From an uncultured Alphaproteobacteria bacterium (GTDB lineage Bacteria > Pseudomonadota > Alphaproteobacteria > RF32 > CAG-239), in assembly GCA_944391355.1 (NCBI GenBank), contig CALXTG010000129.1, positions 1-11,017 on the forward strand: a stretch of DNA of 11,017 bases, in the 5' to 3' direction. Below, in pieces: positions 1 through 6,174 of this stretch. A model generated the notes under the pieces. It did not search any database, had not been told where the DNA came from, and saw nothing but the letters and a program-made list of their open reading frames with translations. Position 1 is the stretch's first letter; every line of letters starts with the position of its first letter. The translations under genes were made by a program, and so were the position numbers.

Positions 1-163
1 GTTCCATCCAGTCCATGGTGGCGGCACCTTCGTGCGTTTCACCGATTTTGTGATTAACCCCGGTATAATATAGGATACGCTCGGTAGTGGTCGTTTTACC
101 GGCATCGATGTGAGCCATGATGCCAATGTTTCTATACATTTCGAGTTTATGTGTACGAGCCAT
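1..163 (-). CDS. fusA: Elongation factor G, N-terminal fragment (cut by window edge)
   Basis: This is the first 54 codons of EF-G, the GTPase that drives ribosomal translocation and, with RRF, ribosome recycling. The translated start reads MARTHKLEMYRNIGIMAHID, followed by AGKTTTTERILYY. The GTP-binding P-loop (AHIDAGKTT, residues 17-25) and the segment HKIGETHEGAATMDWME at the left edge are diagnostic of the family. The ATG at 163-161 is preceded by an AGGA Shine-Dalgarno core about 8 nt upstream. It lies 18 bp downstream of the rpsG stop and is the third gene of the str operon, in the usual order rpsL-rpsG-fusA. The rest of the gene, and probably tuf, lies beyond the left edge. No anomaly is visible in the part present. 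Confidence 0.97.
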   Translation of the reverse strand, partial: MARTHKLEMYRNIGIMAHIDAGKTTTTERILYYTGVNHKIGETHEGAATMDWME

Positions 164-181
164 TGTTTTGTTCCTATATTA

Positions 182-652
182 TTAGAATTTGTAATGAGAG
201 AAAGCCTTATTGGCTTCAGCCATTTTGTGGGTATCTTCACGCTTTTTGACTGCCGAACCTTTATTGGCAAAAGCATCAAGCAGTTCGTTGGCCAGTCTTT
301 CGGTCATGGTTGTTTCAGACCGTTTTTTGGCTGCGTCGATAATCCAGCGGATAGCCAGAGCCTGACGGCGGTCGGCGCGGACTTCGCACGGAACCTGATA
401 AGTGGCACCGCCGACGCGGCGCGACTTAACTTCAACCATCGGCTTAACGTTATCCAAGGCTTCGGAGAAAACTTTCAAAGCTTCCTGTTTTGATTTGGAA
501 GCAAGAATATCAAAAGCGGAGTAAACGATTTTCTCGGCTACGGCTTTTTTACCATCTTCCATAACATTATTGATAAATTTTGTAACTACCTTGTCATTAT
601 ACTTGGCATCAGGCAGCACGCTTCTTTTTATAGCACTATGACGACGTGACAT
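182..652 (-). CDS. rpsG: 30S ribosomal protein S7
   Basis: Small-subunit protein S7, a primary 16S rRNA binder that nucleates assembly of the 30S head and sits near the E site. The product is 156 aa, the usual bacterial length. It starts MSRRHSAIKRSVLPDAKYND and carries the conserved segments GKKAVAEKIVYSAFD, VKSRRVGGATYQVP, and RRQALAIRWIIDAAKKR followed by MTERLANELLDA. The start ATG at 652-650 has an AGGAG Shine-Dalgarno sequence 9 nt upstream, inside the 12-bp gap after rpsL. It is the second gene of the str operon. In E. coli S7 represses translation of its own operon through the rpsL-rpsG junction. Here the junction is only 12 bp, so the E. coli regulatory structure cannot be present in the same form. 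Confidence 0.98.
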   Translation of the reverse strand: MSRRHSAIKRSVLPDAKYNDKVVTKFINNVMEDGKKAVAEKIVYSAFDILASKSKQEALKVFSEALDNVKPMVEVKSRRVGGATYQVPCEVRADRRQALAIRWIIDAAKKRSETTMTERLANELLDAFANKGSAVKKREDTHKMAEANKAFSHYKF

Positions 653-664
653 TACCGTATTCTC

Positions 665-1036
665 CTATTTGGGTCTTTTGGCGCCGTATAACGAACGACG
701 CTGACGACGTTTAGATACACCCTGGGTATCCAAGGTACCGCGAATGATATGATAGCGAACACCAGGTAAGTCTTTCACACGGCCTCCTCTAATCAGCACC
801 ACTGAGTGTTCTTGAAGATTGTGACCTTCACCAGGGATATAACTGATTACTTCAAAGCCGTTTGTCAGACGAATACGAGCCACTTTACGCAAAGCCGAGT
901 TAGGCTTTTTCGGGGTCGTTGTATAGACCCTGGTACAAACACCGCGTTTTTGTGGGCAAGATTTCAAAGCCGGAACTTTGTTTCTCTTCACTTTTGGTGT
1001 TCGTGATTTACGAATTAACTGATTAATTGTAGGCAT
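665..1036 (-). CDS. rpsL: 30S ribosomal protein S12
   Basis: Small-subunit protein S12, which lines the decoding centre and controls translational accuracy. The product is 123 aa, standard length, starting MPTINQLIRKSRTPKVKRNK. The core block from CPQKRGVCTRVYTTTPKKPN through RGGRVKDLPGVRYH is nearly identical to the E. coli protein. K43 and K88, where substitutions give streptomycin resistance or dependence, are wild type, and D89, the RimO methylthiolation site, is present. The frame stays open upstream to 1084, but the ATG at 1036-1034 is chosen because it has an AAGGAAA Shine-Dalgarno sequence 6 nt upstream and gives the family-standard N terminus. It is the first gene of the str operon, read from the promoter at 1119-1147. 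It is not preceded by rpoC, as it often is; a divergent kdsD lies upstream instead. Confidence 0.98.
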   Translation of the reverse strand: MPTINQLIRKSRTPKVKRNKVPALKSCPQKRGVCTRVYTTTPKKPNSALRKVARIRLTNGFEVISYIPGEGHNLQEHSVVLIRGGRVKDLPGVRYHIIRGTLDTQGVSKRRQRRSLYGAKRPK

Positions 1037-1042
1037 CACTAA

Positions 1043-1049
1043 TTTCCTT
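1043..1049 (-). promoter_or_regulatory. Ribosome binding site of rpsL
   Basis: AAGGAAA on the minus strand, 6 nt before the ATG at 1036. It decides the S12 start against a longer open frame reaching 1084, whose extra 16 residues have no counterpart in S12 proteins. Confidence 0.8.
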
Positions 1050-1118
1050 AAGTATTTCAAATAAATTAAACATAAAAACCCCACTTAAAGAGACTTCTCC
1101 CCTTAAATGAGTCTCGGC

Positions 1119-1147
1119 ATACTAGATTCAGAAACTTTAATAGTCAA
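1119..1147 (-). promoter_or_regulatory. Sigma-70-type promoter of the str operon (rpsL-rpsG-fusA)
   Basis: On the minus strand a -35 box TTGACT (1147-1142, 5 of 6 to consensus) is separated by exactly 17 bp from a -10 box TAGTAT (1124-1119, 4 of 6). Transcription would start near 1112 and give a leader of about 75 nt before rpsL. Two GANTC sites flank the -10: one directly upstream of it (1125-1129) and one at the predicted start (1109-1113). The boxes are read by eye; the function is inferred. Confidence 0.65.
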
Positions 1148-1169
1148 CACCTATTTTACAAAAAAACGC

Positions 1170-1281
1170 ATTTTTGAGTCTAAAAAATCTTTACTTTTGC
1201 TTAACTTTCGCCGGCAGCGAGTCGGAATCTCGCGTTTTCGATTCGCCGCCTGTTTTTCCGCCCGGCAAATTTTTGAGTCTA
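1170..1281 (+). repeat. 13-bp direct repeat pair (ATTTTTGAGTCTA) in the rpsL/kdsD gap
   Basis: ATTTTTGAGTCTA occurs exactly at 1170-1182 and again at 1269-1281. A shorter copy, TTTGAGTC, follows at 1282-1289. The core TTTGAGTC therefore appears three times, the last two starting 10 bp apart, about one helical turn. Each copy contains a GANTC site. No function is known to me. Confidence 0.6.
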
Positions 1282-1365
1282 TTTGAGTCCAGAATCATGG
1301 CATTAAATTTGCATAAGAAACAAAAAATCCTTGCCAATCCGTAAATAAAATAATAGCTTCAGAAC

Positions 1366-1377
1366 ATAATGCATTAT
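1366..1377. promoter_or_regulatory. 12-bp palindrome just upstream of kdsD, possible operator
   Basis: ATAATGCATTAT is a perfect palindrome ending 16 bp before the kdsD ATG. Its 10-bp core TAATGCATTA recurs at 9033-9042, 20 bp before the Gfo/Idh gene. Its left half contains CATAAT, a possible -10 hexamer, but no good -35 lies at the right distance, so I do not call a kdsD promoter. An operator role is inference only. Confidence 0.3.
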
Positions 1378-1393
1378 TTTATAACGGTGAGAT

Positions 1394-2356
1394 ATGACTG
1401 AAATACATGACGATATCCAATCGGCCAGACGCACGATTGAAAAAGAGATTGACGCCCTCAAAGTCCTGGAAAGCGAACTGAACGGCGATCTGAGCAAAGC
1501 GCTGGACATTATGCAGAATATCAAGGGCCGCGTAATTATCACCGGTATGGGAAAATCCGGGCATATCGGCAGCAAAATCGCCGCCACGCTGGCCTCAACC
1601 GGCACGCCGTCATTTTTTGTACACCCCGGCGAAGCCAGTCACGGCGATCTGGGCATGCTCACCAAAGACGATGCCGTTATCGCCATCTCTAATTCCGGCG
1701 AAACCAAAGAACTTTCAGACATTATCATTTACTGCAAACGCTACGGCATTCCGCTGATTGCCATGACCAAAAACCCCGCCAGCGCCTTGGGCAAAGCCGG
1801 CGATGTCCTGCTCAAGCTTCCCGATAACGGCGAAGCCTGCCCGCTGGGGCTGGCGCCGACCTCGTCAACCACCGCCACCGTTGTCCTGGGGGATATTCTT
1901 GCCATTGCCCTGCTGGAACGCAAAGGCTTTTCCAAAACCGATTTCCGGCAGCGTCACCCCGGCGGCAAACTCGGAGCTTTCCTGCAGAAAGTTGCCGACC
2001 TCATGCATAAAGGCGATGAAATTCCTTTAATCAGCGATACCGCCGATATGCAGGAAGCCCTGCTGGTTATGACCTCCAAAATGCTCGGCTGCGTCGGCAT
2101 TACCGATTCTCAGGGACACCTGAAGGGAATGATTACCGACGGCGACTTGCGCCGCTGCATGAGCAATAATATGTTCACCCGCAAAGCGGTTGATGTCATG
2201 ACCAAAAATCCCAAAACCATCGGCGCCGATGTTCTGGCCGTAGAGGCGCTGGCTCTGATGAACGAAAAACACATTACCCAGCTGTTTGTCATGAACGACA
2301 ACCGCCCGGTCGGCATTATCCACCTGCATGACTGCCTGCGCGCCGGAGTAGCTTAG
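1394..2356 (+). CDS. kdsD: Arabinose-5-phosphate isomerase (SIS + two CBS domains)
   Basis: Converts D-ribulose 5-phosphate to D-arabinose 5-phosphate in the cytoplasm (EC 5.3.1.13), the first step towards Kdo for the LPS inner core. At 320 aa it has the normal length. An N-terminal SIS domain (about residues 35-180) contains GMGKSGHIG (51-59), HPGEASHGDLGM (77-88), SNSGE (99-103) and GEACPLGLAPTSSTT. The residues matching the E. coli catalytic set are all present: K54, E106, E147 and H188. Two CBS domains follow (about 205-262 and 270-320), ending HDCLRAGVA as in E. coli KdsD. The ATG at 1394 has a GGTGAG motif only 2 nt away, closer than ideal, but no better start is visible. It is the first gene of the LPS operon. 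kdsC, which sits between kdsD and lptC in enterobacteria, is absent here. Confidence 0.96.
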   Translation: MTEIHDDIQSARRTIEKEIDALKVLESELNGDLSKALDIMQNIKGRVIITGMGKSGHIGSKIAATLASTGTPSFFVHPGEASHGDLGMLTKDDAVIAISNSGETKELSDIIIYCKRYGIPLIAMTKNPASALGKAGDVLLKLPDNGEACPLGLAPTSSTTATVVLGDILAIALLERKGFSKTDFRQRHPGGKLGAFLQKVADLMHKGDEIPLISDTADMQEALLVMTSKMLGCVGITDSQGHLKGMITDGDLRRCMSNNMFTRKAVDVMTKNPKTIGADVLAVEALALMNEKHITQLFVMNDNRPVGIIHLHDCLRAGVA

Positions 2357-2359
2357 ACC

Positions 2360-3025
2360 GTGTTTGATCATGAGAAAATAGACGCCTTTTTTACCGGCGA
2401 AAAAATTGCCGACAGCAGCGCCCGTCCGCAAGTCACCAAGCATACCCGGATTGTCCGCTGGGCAAAGCTGCTGTTGCCGGCTGCGGCGGCGCTTCTGCTC
2501 GGCCTGTTGCTGCTTTTCCCCTCCTTAAACAACATCAGGGAATTTAAGATTGACATTACCCGGCCGACTAAAGGCGAACTGGAAAAACTCCATATTCAAA
2601 ACACCACTTTCTATGTCACCGACAAAAGCAACCGGGTCAATAACTTTACCGCCGATAATCTTGATGAAACCAGCCCCGGTTCAAAACTGATAAAACTCAT
2701 TAATCCCAAAGGCATTATGCCGACTGCCGACAGCGTCTGGATAGACATCCAGTCGCCGACCGGCTATTTTGACCAAAACGCCAATACCCTGAAACTTCAG
2801 GACGACGTCGAAATGGTCTACAGCGACGGCATGACCGTTAATGTTCCCGACATGATTTTCAGCTTTGCCGATTCTAAAGGTTTCAGCGATAAGCCGGTCA
2901 AAGCCCGCGGCCATCTCGGCGATCTGGATTCTCAGGGCTTTGAATTCTACAAAGACAAGAATATATTAATCTTTACCGGCAAGACCCATATTGTTATTGA
3001 TGAAAATACCCTCAAAGGAAAATAA
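2360..3025 (+). CDS. lptC: LPS export protein LptC, GTG start
   Basis: LptC is the bitopic inner-membrane component of the Lpt machine. It takes LPS from LptB2FG and passes it to LptA across the periplasm. The 221-aa product has a short cytoplasmic N terminus with basic residues (KHTRIVRWAK, 27-36), one hydrophobic segment (about 35-54, LLLPAAAALLLGLLLLF) and a periplasmic beta-rich domain, the expected LptC layout. The start is GTG, 3 bp after the kdsD stop, with GGAG about 11 nt upstream inside the kdsD end; there is no in-frame ATG nearby. Family sequence conservation is low, so the call rests on topology, length and position between kdsD and lptA. The lptA ATG follows after one base, so the two are probably translationally coupled. 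Confidence 0.88.
   Translation: MFDHEKIDAFFTGEKIADSSARPQVTKHTRIVRWAKLLLPAAAALLLGLLLLFPSLNNIREFKIDITRPTKGELEKLHIQNTTFYVTDKSNRVNNFTADNLDETSPGSKLIKLINPKGIMPTADSVWIDIQSPTGYFDQNANTLKLQDDVEMVYSDGMTVNVPDMIFSFADSKGFSDKPVKARGHLGDLDSQGFEFYKDKNILIFTGKTHIVIDENTLKGK
3014..3020 (+). promoter_or_regulatory. Ribosome binding site of lptA
   Basis: AAAGGAA, 6 nt before the ATG at 3027. It supports this start over a longer open frame from 2991 that would overlap lptC and place 12 polar residues in front of the signal peptide. Confidence 0.75.
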
Positions 3026-3026
3026 G

Positions 3027-3803
3027 ATGCCCAAGCTCTTTACATTCATTTTTGCTTTTATTCTGCTGAGCATCCCTGCCCGGGCCGAAAAAATTAATCT
3101 GACCGCCGACGAAAAAGTCGAGTGGCACCAGAACGAACAGAAAATGGTCGCCGTCGGCAATGCCGTCGCCACCAAAAAAGACCTGACCGTCAAAGCCGAT
3201 AAAATGACTGGCTTTTATAAATCGGTCAAAGGCGAAAAATCTTCGATTACCTCGGTGCACGCCGCCGGAAACGTCAGAGCCAAAACCCCGACCGCCACCG
3301 CTTTCGGCGACACGCTGGATTATGACCTGGTTAAAGAAGAAATGGTTCTGATCGGCAAACCCGCCCGTATCAAAACCGCAACCGAAACTATTTCCGCCCG
3401 CGACAAAATCACCTATTATCCCAAAGAGCAAAAAGCAATTGCCCGCGGCGATGTCGTTGCCGACAACAAAGAAAACAAAATTCATTCCGATATCATGATT
3501 GCTTATTTTGAAAAAAACGCCCAGGGCCAGATGGAGATGAAACGGGTTGAAATTTTTGATCATGCCAAAATTGTCACTCAAAATGCCGTCGCCTATGCCG
3601 ACCGCGGCCTTTATCTGCCCGGCGCCGCCAAAGCCTATTTATATGACAATGTCAAAATCACCCAGGACGGCAGCGAACTATACGGCGACAAGGCCGAAAC
3701 CGATTTGAACACCGGCATCAGCAAACTGGTTTCAAAAACCAAAGGCAAACGTGTTTCCGGCGTTTTCAAAGAAAAATCTTCTGCGGAGAAAAGTAAAAAA
3801 TAA
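3027..3803 (+). CDS. lptA: Periplasmic LPS transport protein LptA (OstA-like)
   Basis: LptA forms the periplasmic bridge that carries LPS from LptC to the outer-membrane LptDE translocon. From the ATG at 3027 the product is 258 aa. It begins with a Sec signal peptide (MPKLFTFIFAFILLSIPARA) with probable cleavage after the ARA at 18-20. The mature part is a run of short beta repeats typical of the OstA/LptA fold: INLTADEKVEWHQNEQKMVA, then GNVRAKTPTATAFGDTLDY, then DKITYYPKEQKAIARGDV. It ends with a lysine-rich tail containing GKRVSGVF, similar to the C terminus of other alphaproteobacterial LptA proteins as I recall them. The tail is longer than in E. coli LptA (185 aa). Its stop overlaps the lptB start (TAATG). 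A longer start at 2991 is open but less likely. Confidence 0.92.
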   Translation: MPKLFTFIFAFILLSIPARAEKINLTADEKVEWHQNEQKMVAVGNAVATKKDLTVKADKMTGFYKSVKGEKSSITSVHAAGNVRAKTPTATAFGDTLDYDLVKEEMVLIGKPARIKTATETISARDKITYYPKEQKAIARGDVVADNKENKIHSDIMIAYFEKNAQGQMEMKRVEIFDHAKIVTQNAVAYADRGLYLPGAAKAYLYDNVKITQDGSELYGDKAETDLNTGISKLVSKTKGKRVSGVFKEKSSAEKSKK

Positions 3804-4549
3804 TGAAAAATACAGATTGTCACAGCGAGTCCAAACTCGAAGTTTTTAATATCGGCAAAAAATATAAAAACCGGCCGGTACTGCGCAATGTTTCGCTTAA
3901 TGTCAAACGCGGCGAGGCCGTCGGTCTGCTCGGCCCCAACGGCGCCGGTAAGACCACCTGCTTTTACTGCGTGACCGGGCTGATTACCCCCGATTACGGC
4001 GACGTGCATATTGACGGTATCGACATTACCAATATGCCGATGTATCGCCGCGCCCGCATGGGTATTGGCTATTTACCCCAGGAAGCTTCGATTTTCCGCA
4101 CCCTGACCGTTGAAGACAACATCAAAGCGGTTTTGGAAATTGTCATTGATGATGAAAGCCGCCGCGAAAATATGCTCGAAGAACTGCTTTCGGAATTTTC
4201 AATTTCTCATTTGCGCAAATCTCCGGCTTTGGCGCTCTCCGGCGGTGAACGCCGCCGTTTGGAAATCGCCCGCGCCCTAGCCAGTCAGCCTAATTTCATT
4301 CTGCTTGACGAACCGCTGGCCGGTATTGACCCGATTGCCGTCGCCGAAATCCGCAATCTGGTTTCCCAGCTCAAACACCGCGGTCTCGGCGTTTTGATTA
4401 CCGACCACAATGTCCGCGAAACCCTTGATATTACCGATCGCGCCTACATCCTCCACGGCGGCACGGTATTAATGGAGGGCAATCCCGAAGAAATTGTTTC
4501 CAGCAAGGAAGTGCGCAAAGTATATCTCGGTGACGACTTCACCATGTAA
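3803..4549 (+). CDS. lptB: LPS export ABC transporter ATP-binding protein LptB
   Basis: The cytoplasmic ATPase that powers LPS extraction by LptFG; it works as a homodimer. The 248-aa product has every ABC ATPase motif: Walker A GPNGAGKTT (44-52), Q-loop region GYLPQEASIFR, signature LSGGE (145-149), Walker B FILLDEP with catalytic E170, D-loop AGIDP, and H-loop H202 in ITDHNVRETL. The sequences GYLPQEASIFRTLTVEDNI and GLGVLITDHNVRETL are characteristic of LptB among ABC proteins. The ATG overlaps the lptA stop by one base, with GGAG about 15 nt upstream, so expression is probably coupled. lptF and lptG are not in the window; they usually lie elsewhere. Confidence 0.97.
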   Translation: MKNTDCHSESKLEVFNIGKKYKNRPVLRNVSLNVKRGEAVGLLGPNGAGKTTCFYCVTGLITPDYGDVHIDGIDITNMPMYRRARMGIGYLPQEASIFRTLTVEDNIKAVLEIVIDDESRRENMLEELLSEFSISHLRKSPALALSGGERRRLEIARALASQPNFILLDEPLAGIDPIAVAEIRNLVSQLKHRGLGVLITDHNVRETLDITDRAYILHGGTVLMEGNPEEIVSSKEVRKVYLGDDFTM

Positions 4550-4558
4550 GAAAGCACC

Positions 4559-6040
4559 ATGGCAGCGATAACCCCACGCATAGAAATCAGGCAGTCCCAG
4601 TCATTATTAATGACTCCGCAGCTGCGTCAGGCGATCGGTATCCTGCAGATGAATAATCTTGAATTAAACGAACTGGTCAGTCAGGAACTGGAAAGCAACC
4701 CGCTGCTTGAACGCGAAGACGACCGTTTGGCCGACAGCGACGCCGGCGAGCAAACCATTGACGATTATCCCGATGCCGCAGCCGCACCGGAAGAAGACTA
4801 CAGTCCAGATATTGATTATGACAATCAGTTTGATGATTCCGGCAGCGACCGTGAAGGCTATGAAACCGGCAGCGACTATTCCTGGGATGATTATAACCGC
4901 CGGAAGAACGCCGGCGGCAGCGAAGACTTTGACTATGTCGAACAAAAATTAAGCGGCGGCAATTCCCTCTATCAGCATCTCGACAGCCAGATTAATCTTC
5001 ATTTCACCGCGCCGCGGGATAAAATGATTGCTTTTGCTCTCGCCGAACAGCTGGACGCCGCCGGTTATTTCCGCGGCAGCTGCGGCGACATTGCCGCCCG
5101 GCTGGGAATCAAACCGGCTGCTGTCGAAAAGATTCTCAAAATCATGCAGACTTTTGAACCTTCCGGCATTTTTGCCCGTGACCTGGCCGAAACCCTGAGC
5201 ATTCAGCTCAGCGACCGCAACCGCCTTGACCCGATGGCGGCCGAACTGCTGAAACATCTGGACTTATTGGCGGCGCGAGATTTCAAAAGCCTTAAAAAAC
5301 TTCTTAATGCCGAAGACGAAGACCTGCTGTCGCTGATTGACGACATCAAAAGCCTTAATCCCAAACCGGCGGCAGATTTTGAACACGACCTGACTTCCTA
5401 TATCATTCCCGATGTCTTCGTCCGTACCGACAAACGCGGCAATTATCTGGTCGAACTGAACAATATGTCGCTGCCGCGGGTGCTGGTAAACCGCCATTAC
5501 TACAGCGAAATCCGCACCGCCGGCAATAAAGAAGCCCGGCGTTACGCCAAAGAACAGATCGGCAAAGCATCTTTTCTGGTTAAAGCGCTGCACCAGCGCG
5601 CCGACACCATTCTCCGCGTCAGCGAGGAAATCGTCCGCAGCCAGCAGGAATTCTTTGCCAAGGGGATTGAGTATCTGAAACCGATGCAGCTGAAAGATAT
5701 CGCCGAAGCGGTTGAAATGCATGAGAGCACCGTCAGCCGGGTAACCGCCAACAAATATATGCATACCCCGCGCGGGATTTTTGAACTGAAGTACTTTTTC
5801 AGCGCCGCCGCCGGCAGCTATAAAGGCGATGACAGTACCTCGACGCTCAGCATCAAACACAAAATCAAAAAACTGATAAATGATGAAAAACCCGAAGCGA
5901 TTCTGTCCGACGATGCAATTGTCGAGCTTCTGGCACGCGAAGGCGTTAAAATCGCCCGCCGCACCGTTACCAAGTACCGCGAGGCAATGAACATTCCCGG
6001 CTCGGCACAGCGCAAACGCGATAAACGCCCGCTTAAATAG
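4559..6040 (+). CDS. rpoN: RNA polymerase sigma-54 factor
   Basis: Sigma-54 directs RNA polymerase to -24/-12 promoters that need AAA+ activators, classically for nitrogen, carbon and motility genes. The 493-aa product has all three regions. Region I (about 6-52) is glutamine/leucine-rich and binds activators (IEIRQSQSLLMTPQLRQAI followed by LQMNNLELNELVSQELESNP). Region II (about 53-130) is strongly acidic and low in complexity. Region III carries the core-binding part, the helix-turn-helix (about 378-397, LKDIAEAVEMHESTVSRV), HTPRGIFELKYFF, and the RpoN box ARRTVTKYRE (466-475). The ATG lies 9 bp after the lptB stop with only a weak AAGAAAG ribosome site. The lptB-rpoN linkage is widespread in proteobacteria. 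The usual followers hpf and ptsN are not downstream, which is odd. Confidence 0.97.
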   Translation: MAAITPRIEIRQSQSLLMTPQLRQAIGILQMNNLELNELVSQELESNPLLEREDDRLADSDAGEQTIDDYPDAAAAPEEDYSPDIDYDNQFDDSGSDREGYETGSDYSWDDYNRRKNAGGSEDFDYVEQKLSGGNSLYQHLDSQINLHFTAPRDKMIAFALAEQLDAAGYFRGSCGDIAARLGIKPAAVEKILKIMQTFEPSGIFARDLAETLSIQLSDRNRLDPMAAELLKHLDLLAARDFKSLKKLLNAEDEDLLSLIDDIKSLNPKPAADFEHDLTSYIIPDVFVRTDKRGNYLVELNNMSLPRVLVNRHYYSEIRTAGNKEARRYAKEQIGKASFLVKALHQRADTILRVSEEIVRSQQEFFAKGIEYLKPMQLKDIAEAVEMHESTVSRVTANKYMHTPRGIFELKYFFSAAAGSYKGDDSTSTLSIKHKIKKLINDEKPEAILSDDAIVELLAREGVKIARRTVTKYREAMNIPGSAQRKRDKRPLK

Positions 6041-6174
6041 ACTCTTTTAGACATAAAATTCAAACTCTCTCAGATCGTATTCATCTTTCCGAAATAAAAA
6101 AATTTTCAATATCGGCGATTCCGGCAAATTATGGTAATCTGAATTCAAGTAGAACATTTTGAAGGAGAAAACCA

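Larger units (their letters stand above)
1109..1296. promoter_or_regulatory. Dense GANTC (CcrM-type) site cluster in the rpsL/kdsD divergent region
   Basis: Nine GANTC sites lie in 188 bp, at 1109, 1125, 1176, 1219, 1225, 1240, 1275, 1285 and 1292 (first base of each). There is none in 1-1108, and my hand count finds about 25 in the rest of the window. GANTC is the target of CcrM, the cell-cycle methylase of many alphaproteobacteria. This feature lies within the 357-bp gap between rpsL and kdsD. That gap also holds the str promoter, a 13-bp direct repeat (1170-1182 and 1269-1281), a small inverted repeat GCGAG/CTCGC (1217-1221 and 1229-1233) and a 12-bp palindrome before kdsD. The sites are seen directly; a regulatory role is inference. 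Confidence 0.5.

Noticed and set aside
1023..1073. A 16-codon minus-strand leader ORF (MFNLFEILKEISDAYN) overlapping the rpsL start.
   Set aside because: Only a poor GTGGGG ribosome site, no attenuator structure, and no way to test conservation here; chance is the simplest explanation.
1090..1115. Inverted repeat GAGACT/AGTCTC in the rpsL leader region as a regulatory hairpin.
   Set aside because: The 6-bp stem has a 14-nt loop and one arm lies at or before the predicted transcription start, so it would not form fully in RNA.
1107..1286. A 59-codon open frame on the plus strand across the rpsL/kdsD gap, starting ATG at 1107.
   Set aside because: It has no ribosome site, runs antisense over the str promoter, and its repeated peptides (IFES) merely reflect the DNA repeats.
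1190..1300. Possible tRNA or small stable RNA in the GC-richer part of the rpsL/kdsD gap (TTTTCGATTC resembles a T-loop).
   Set aside because: No acceptor stem, anticodon arm or matching D arm can be drawn on either strand.
5264..5860. A 198-codon minus-strand open frame inside rpoN, and similar frames inside lptA and kdsD.
   Set aside because: They are antisense shadows of strongly conserved genes and have no recognisable protein features.
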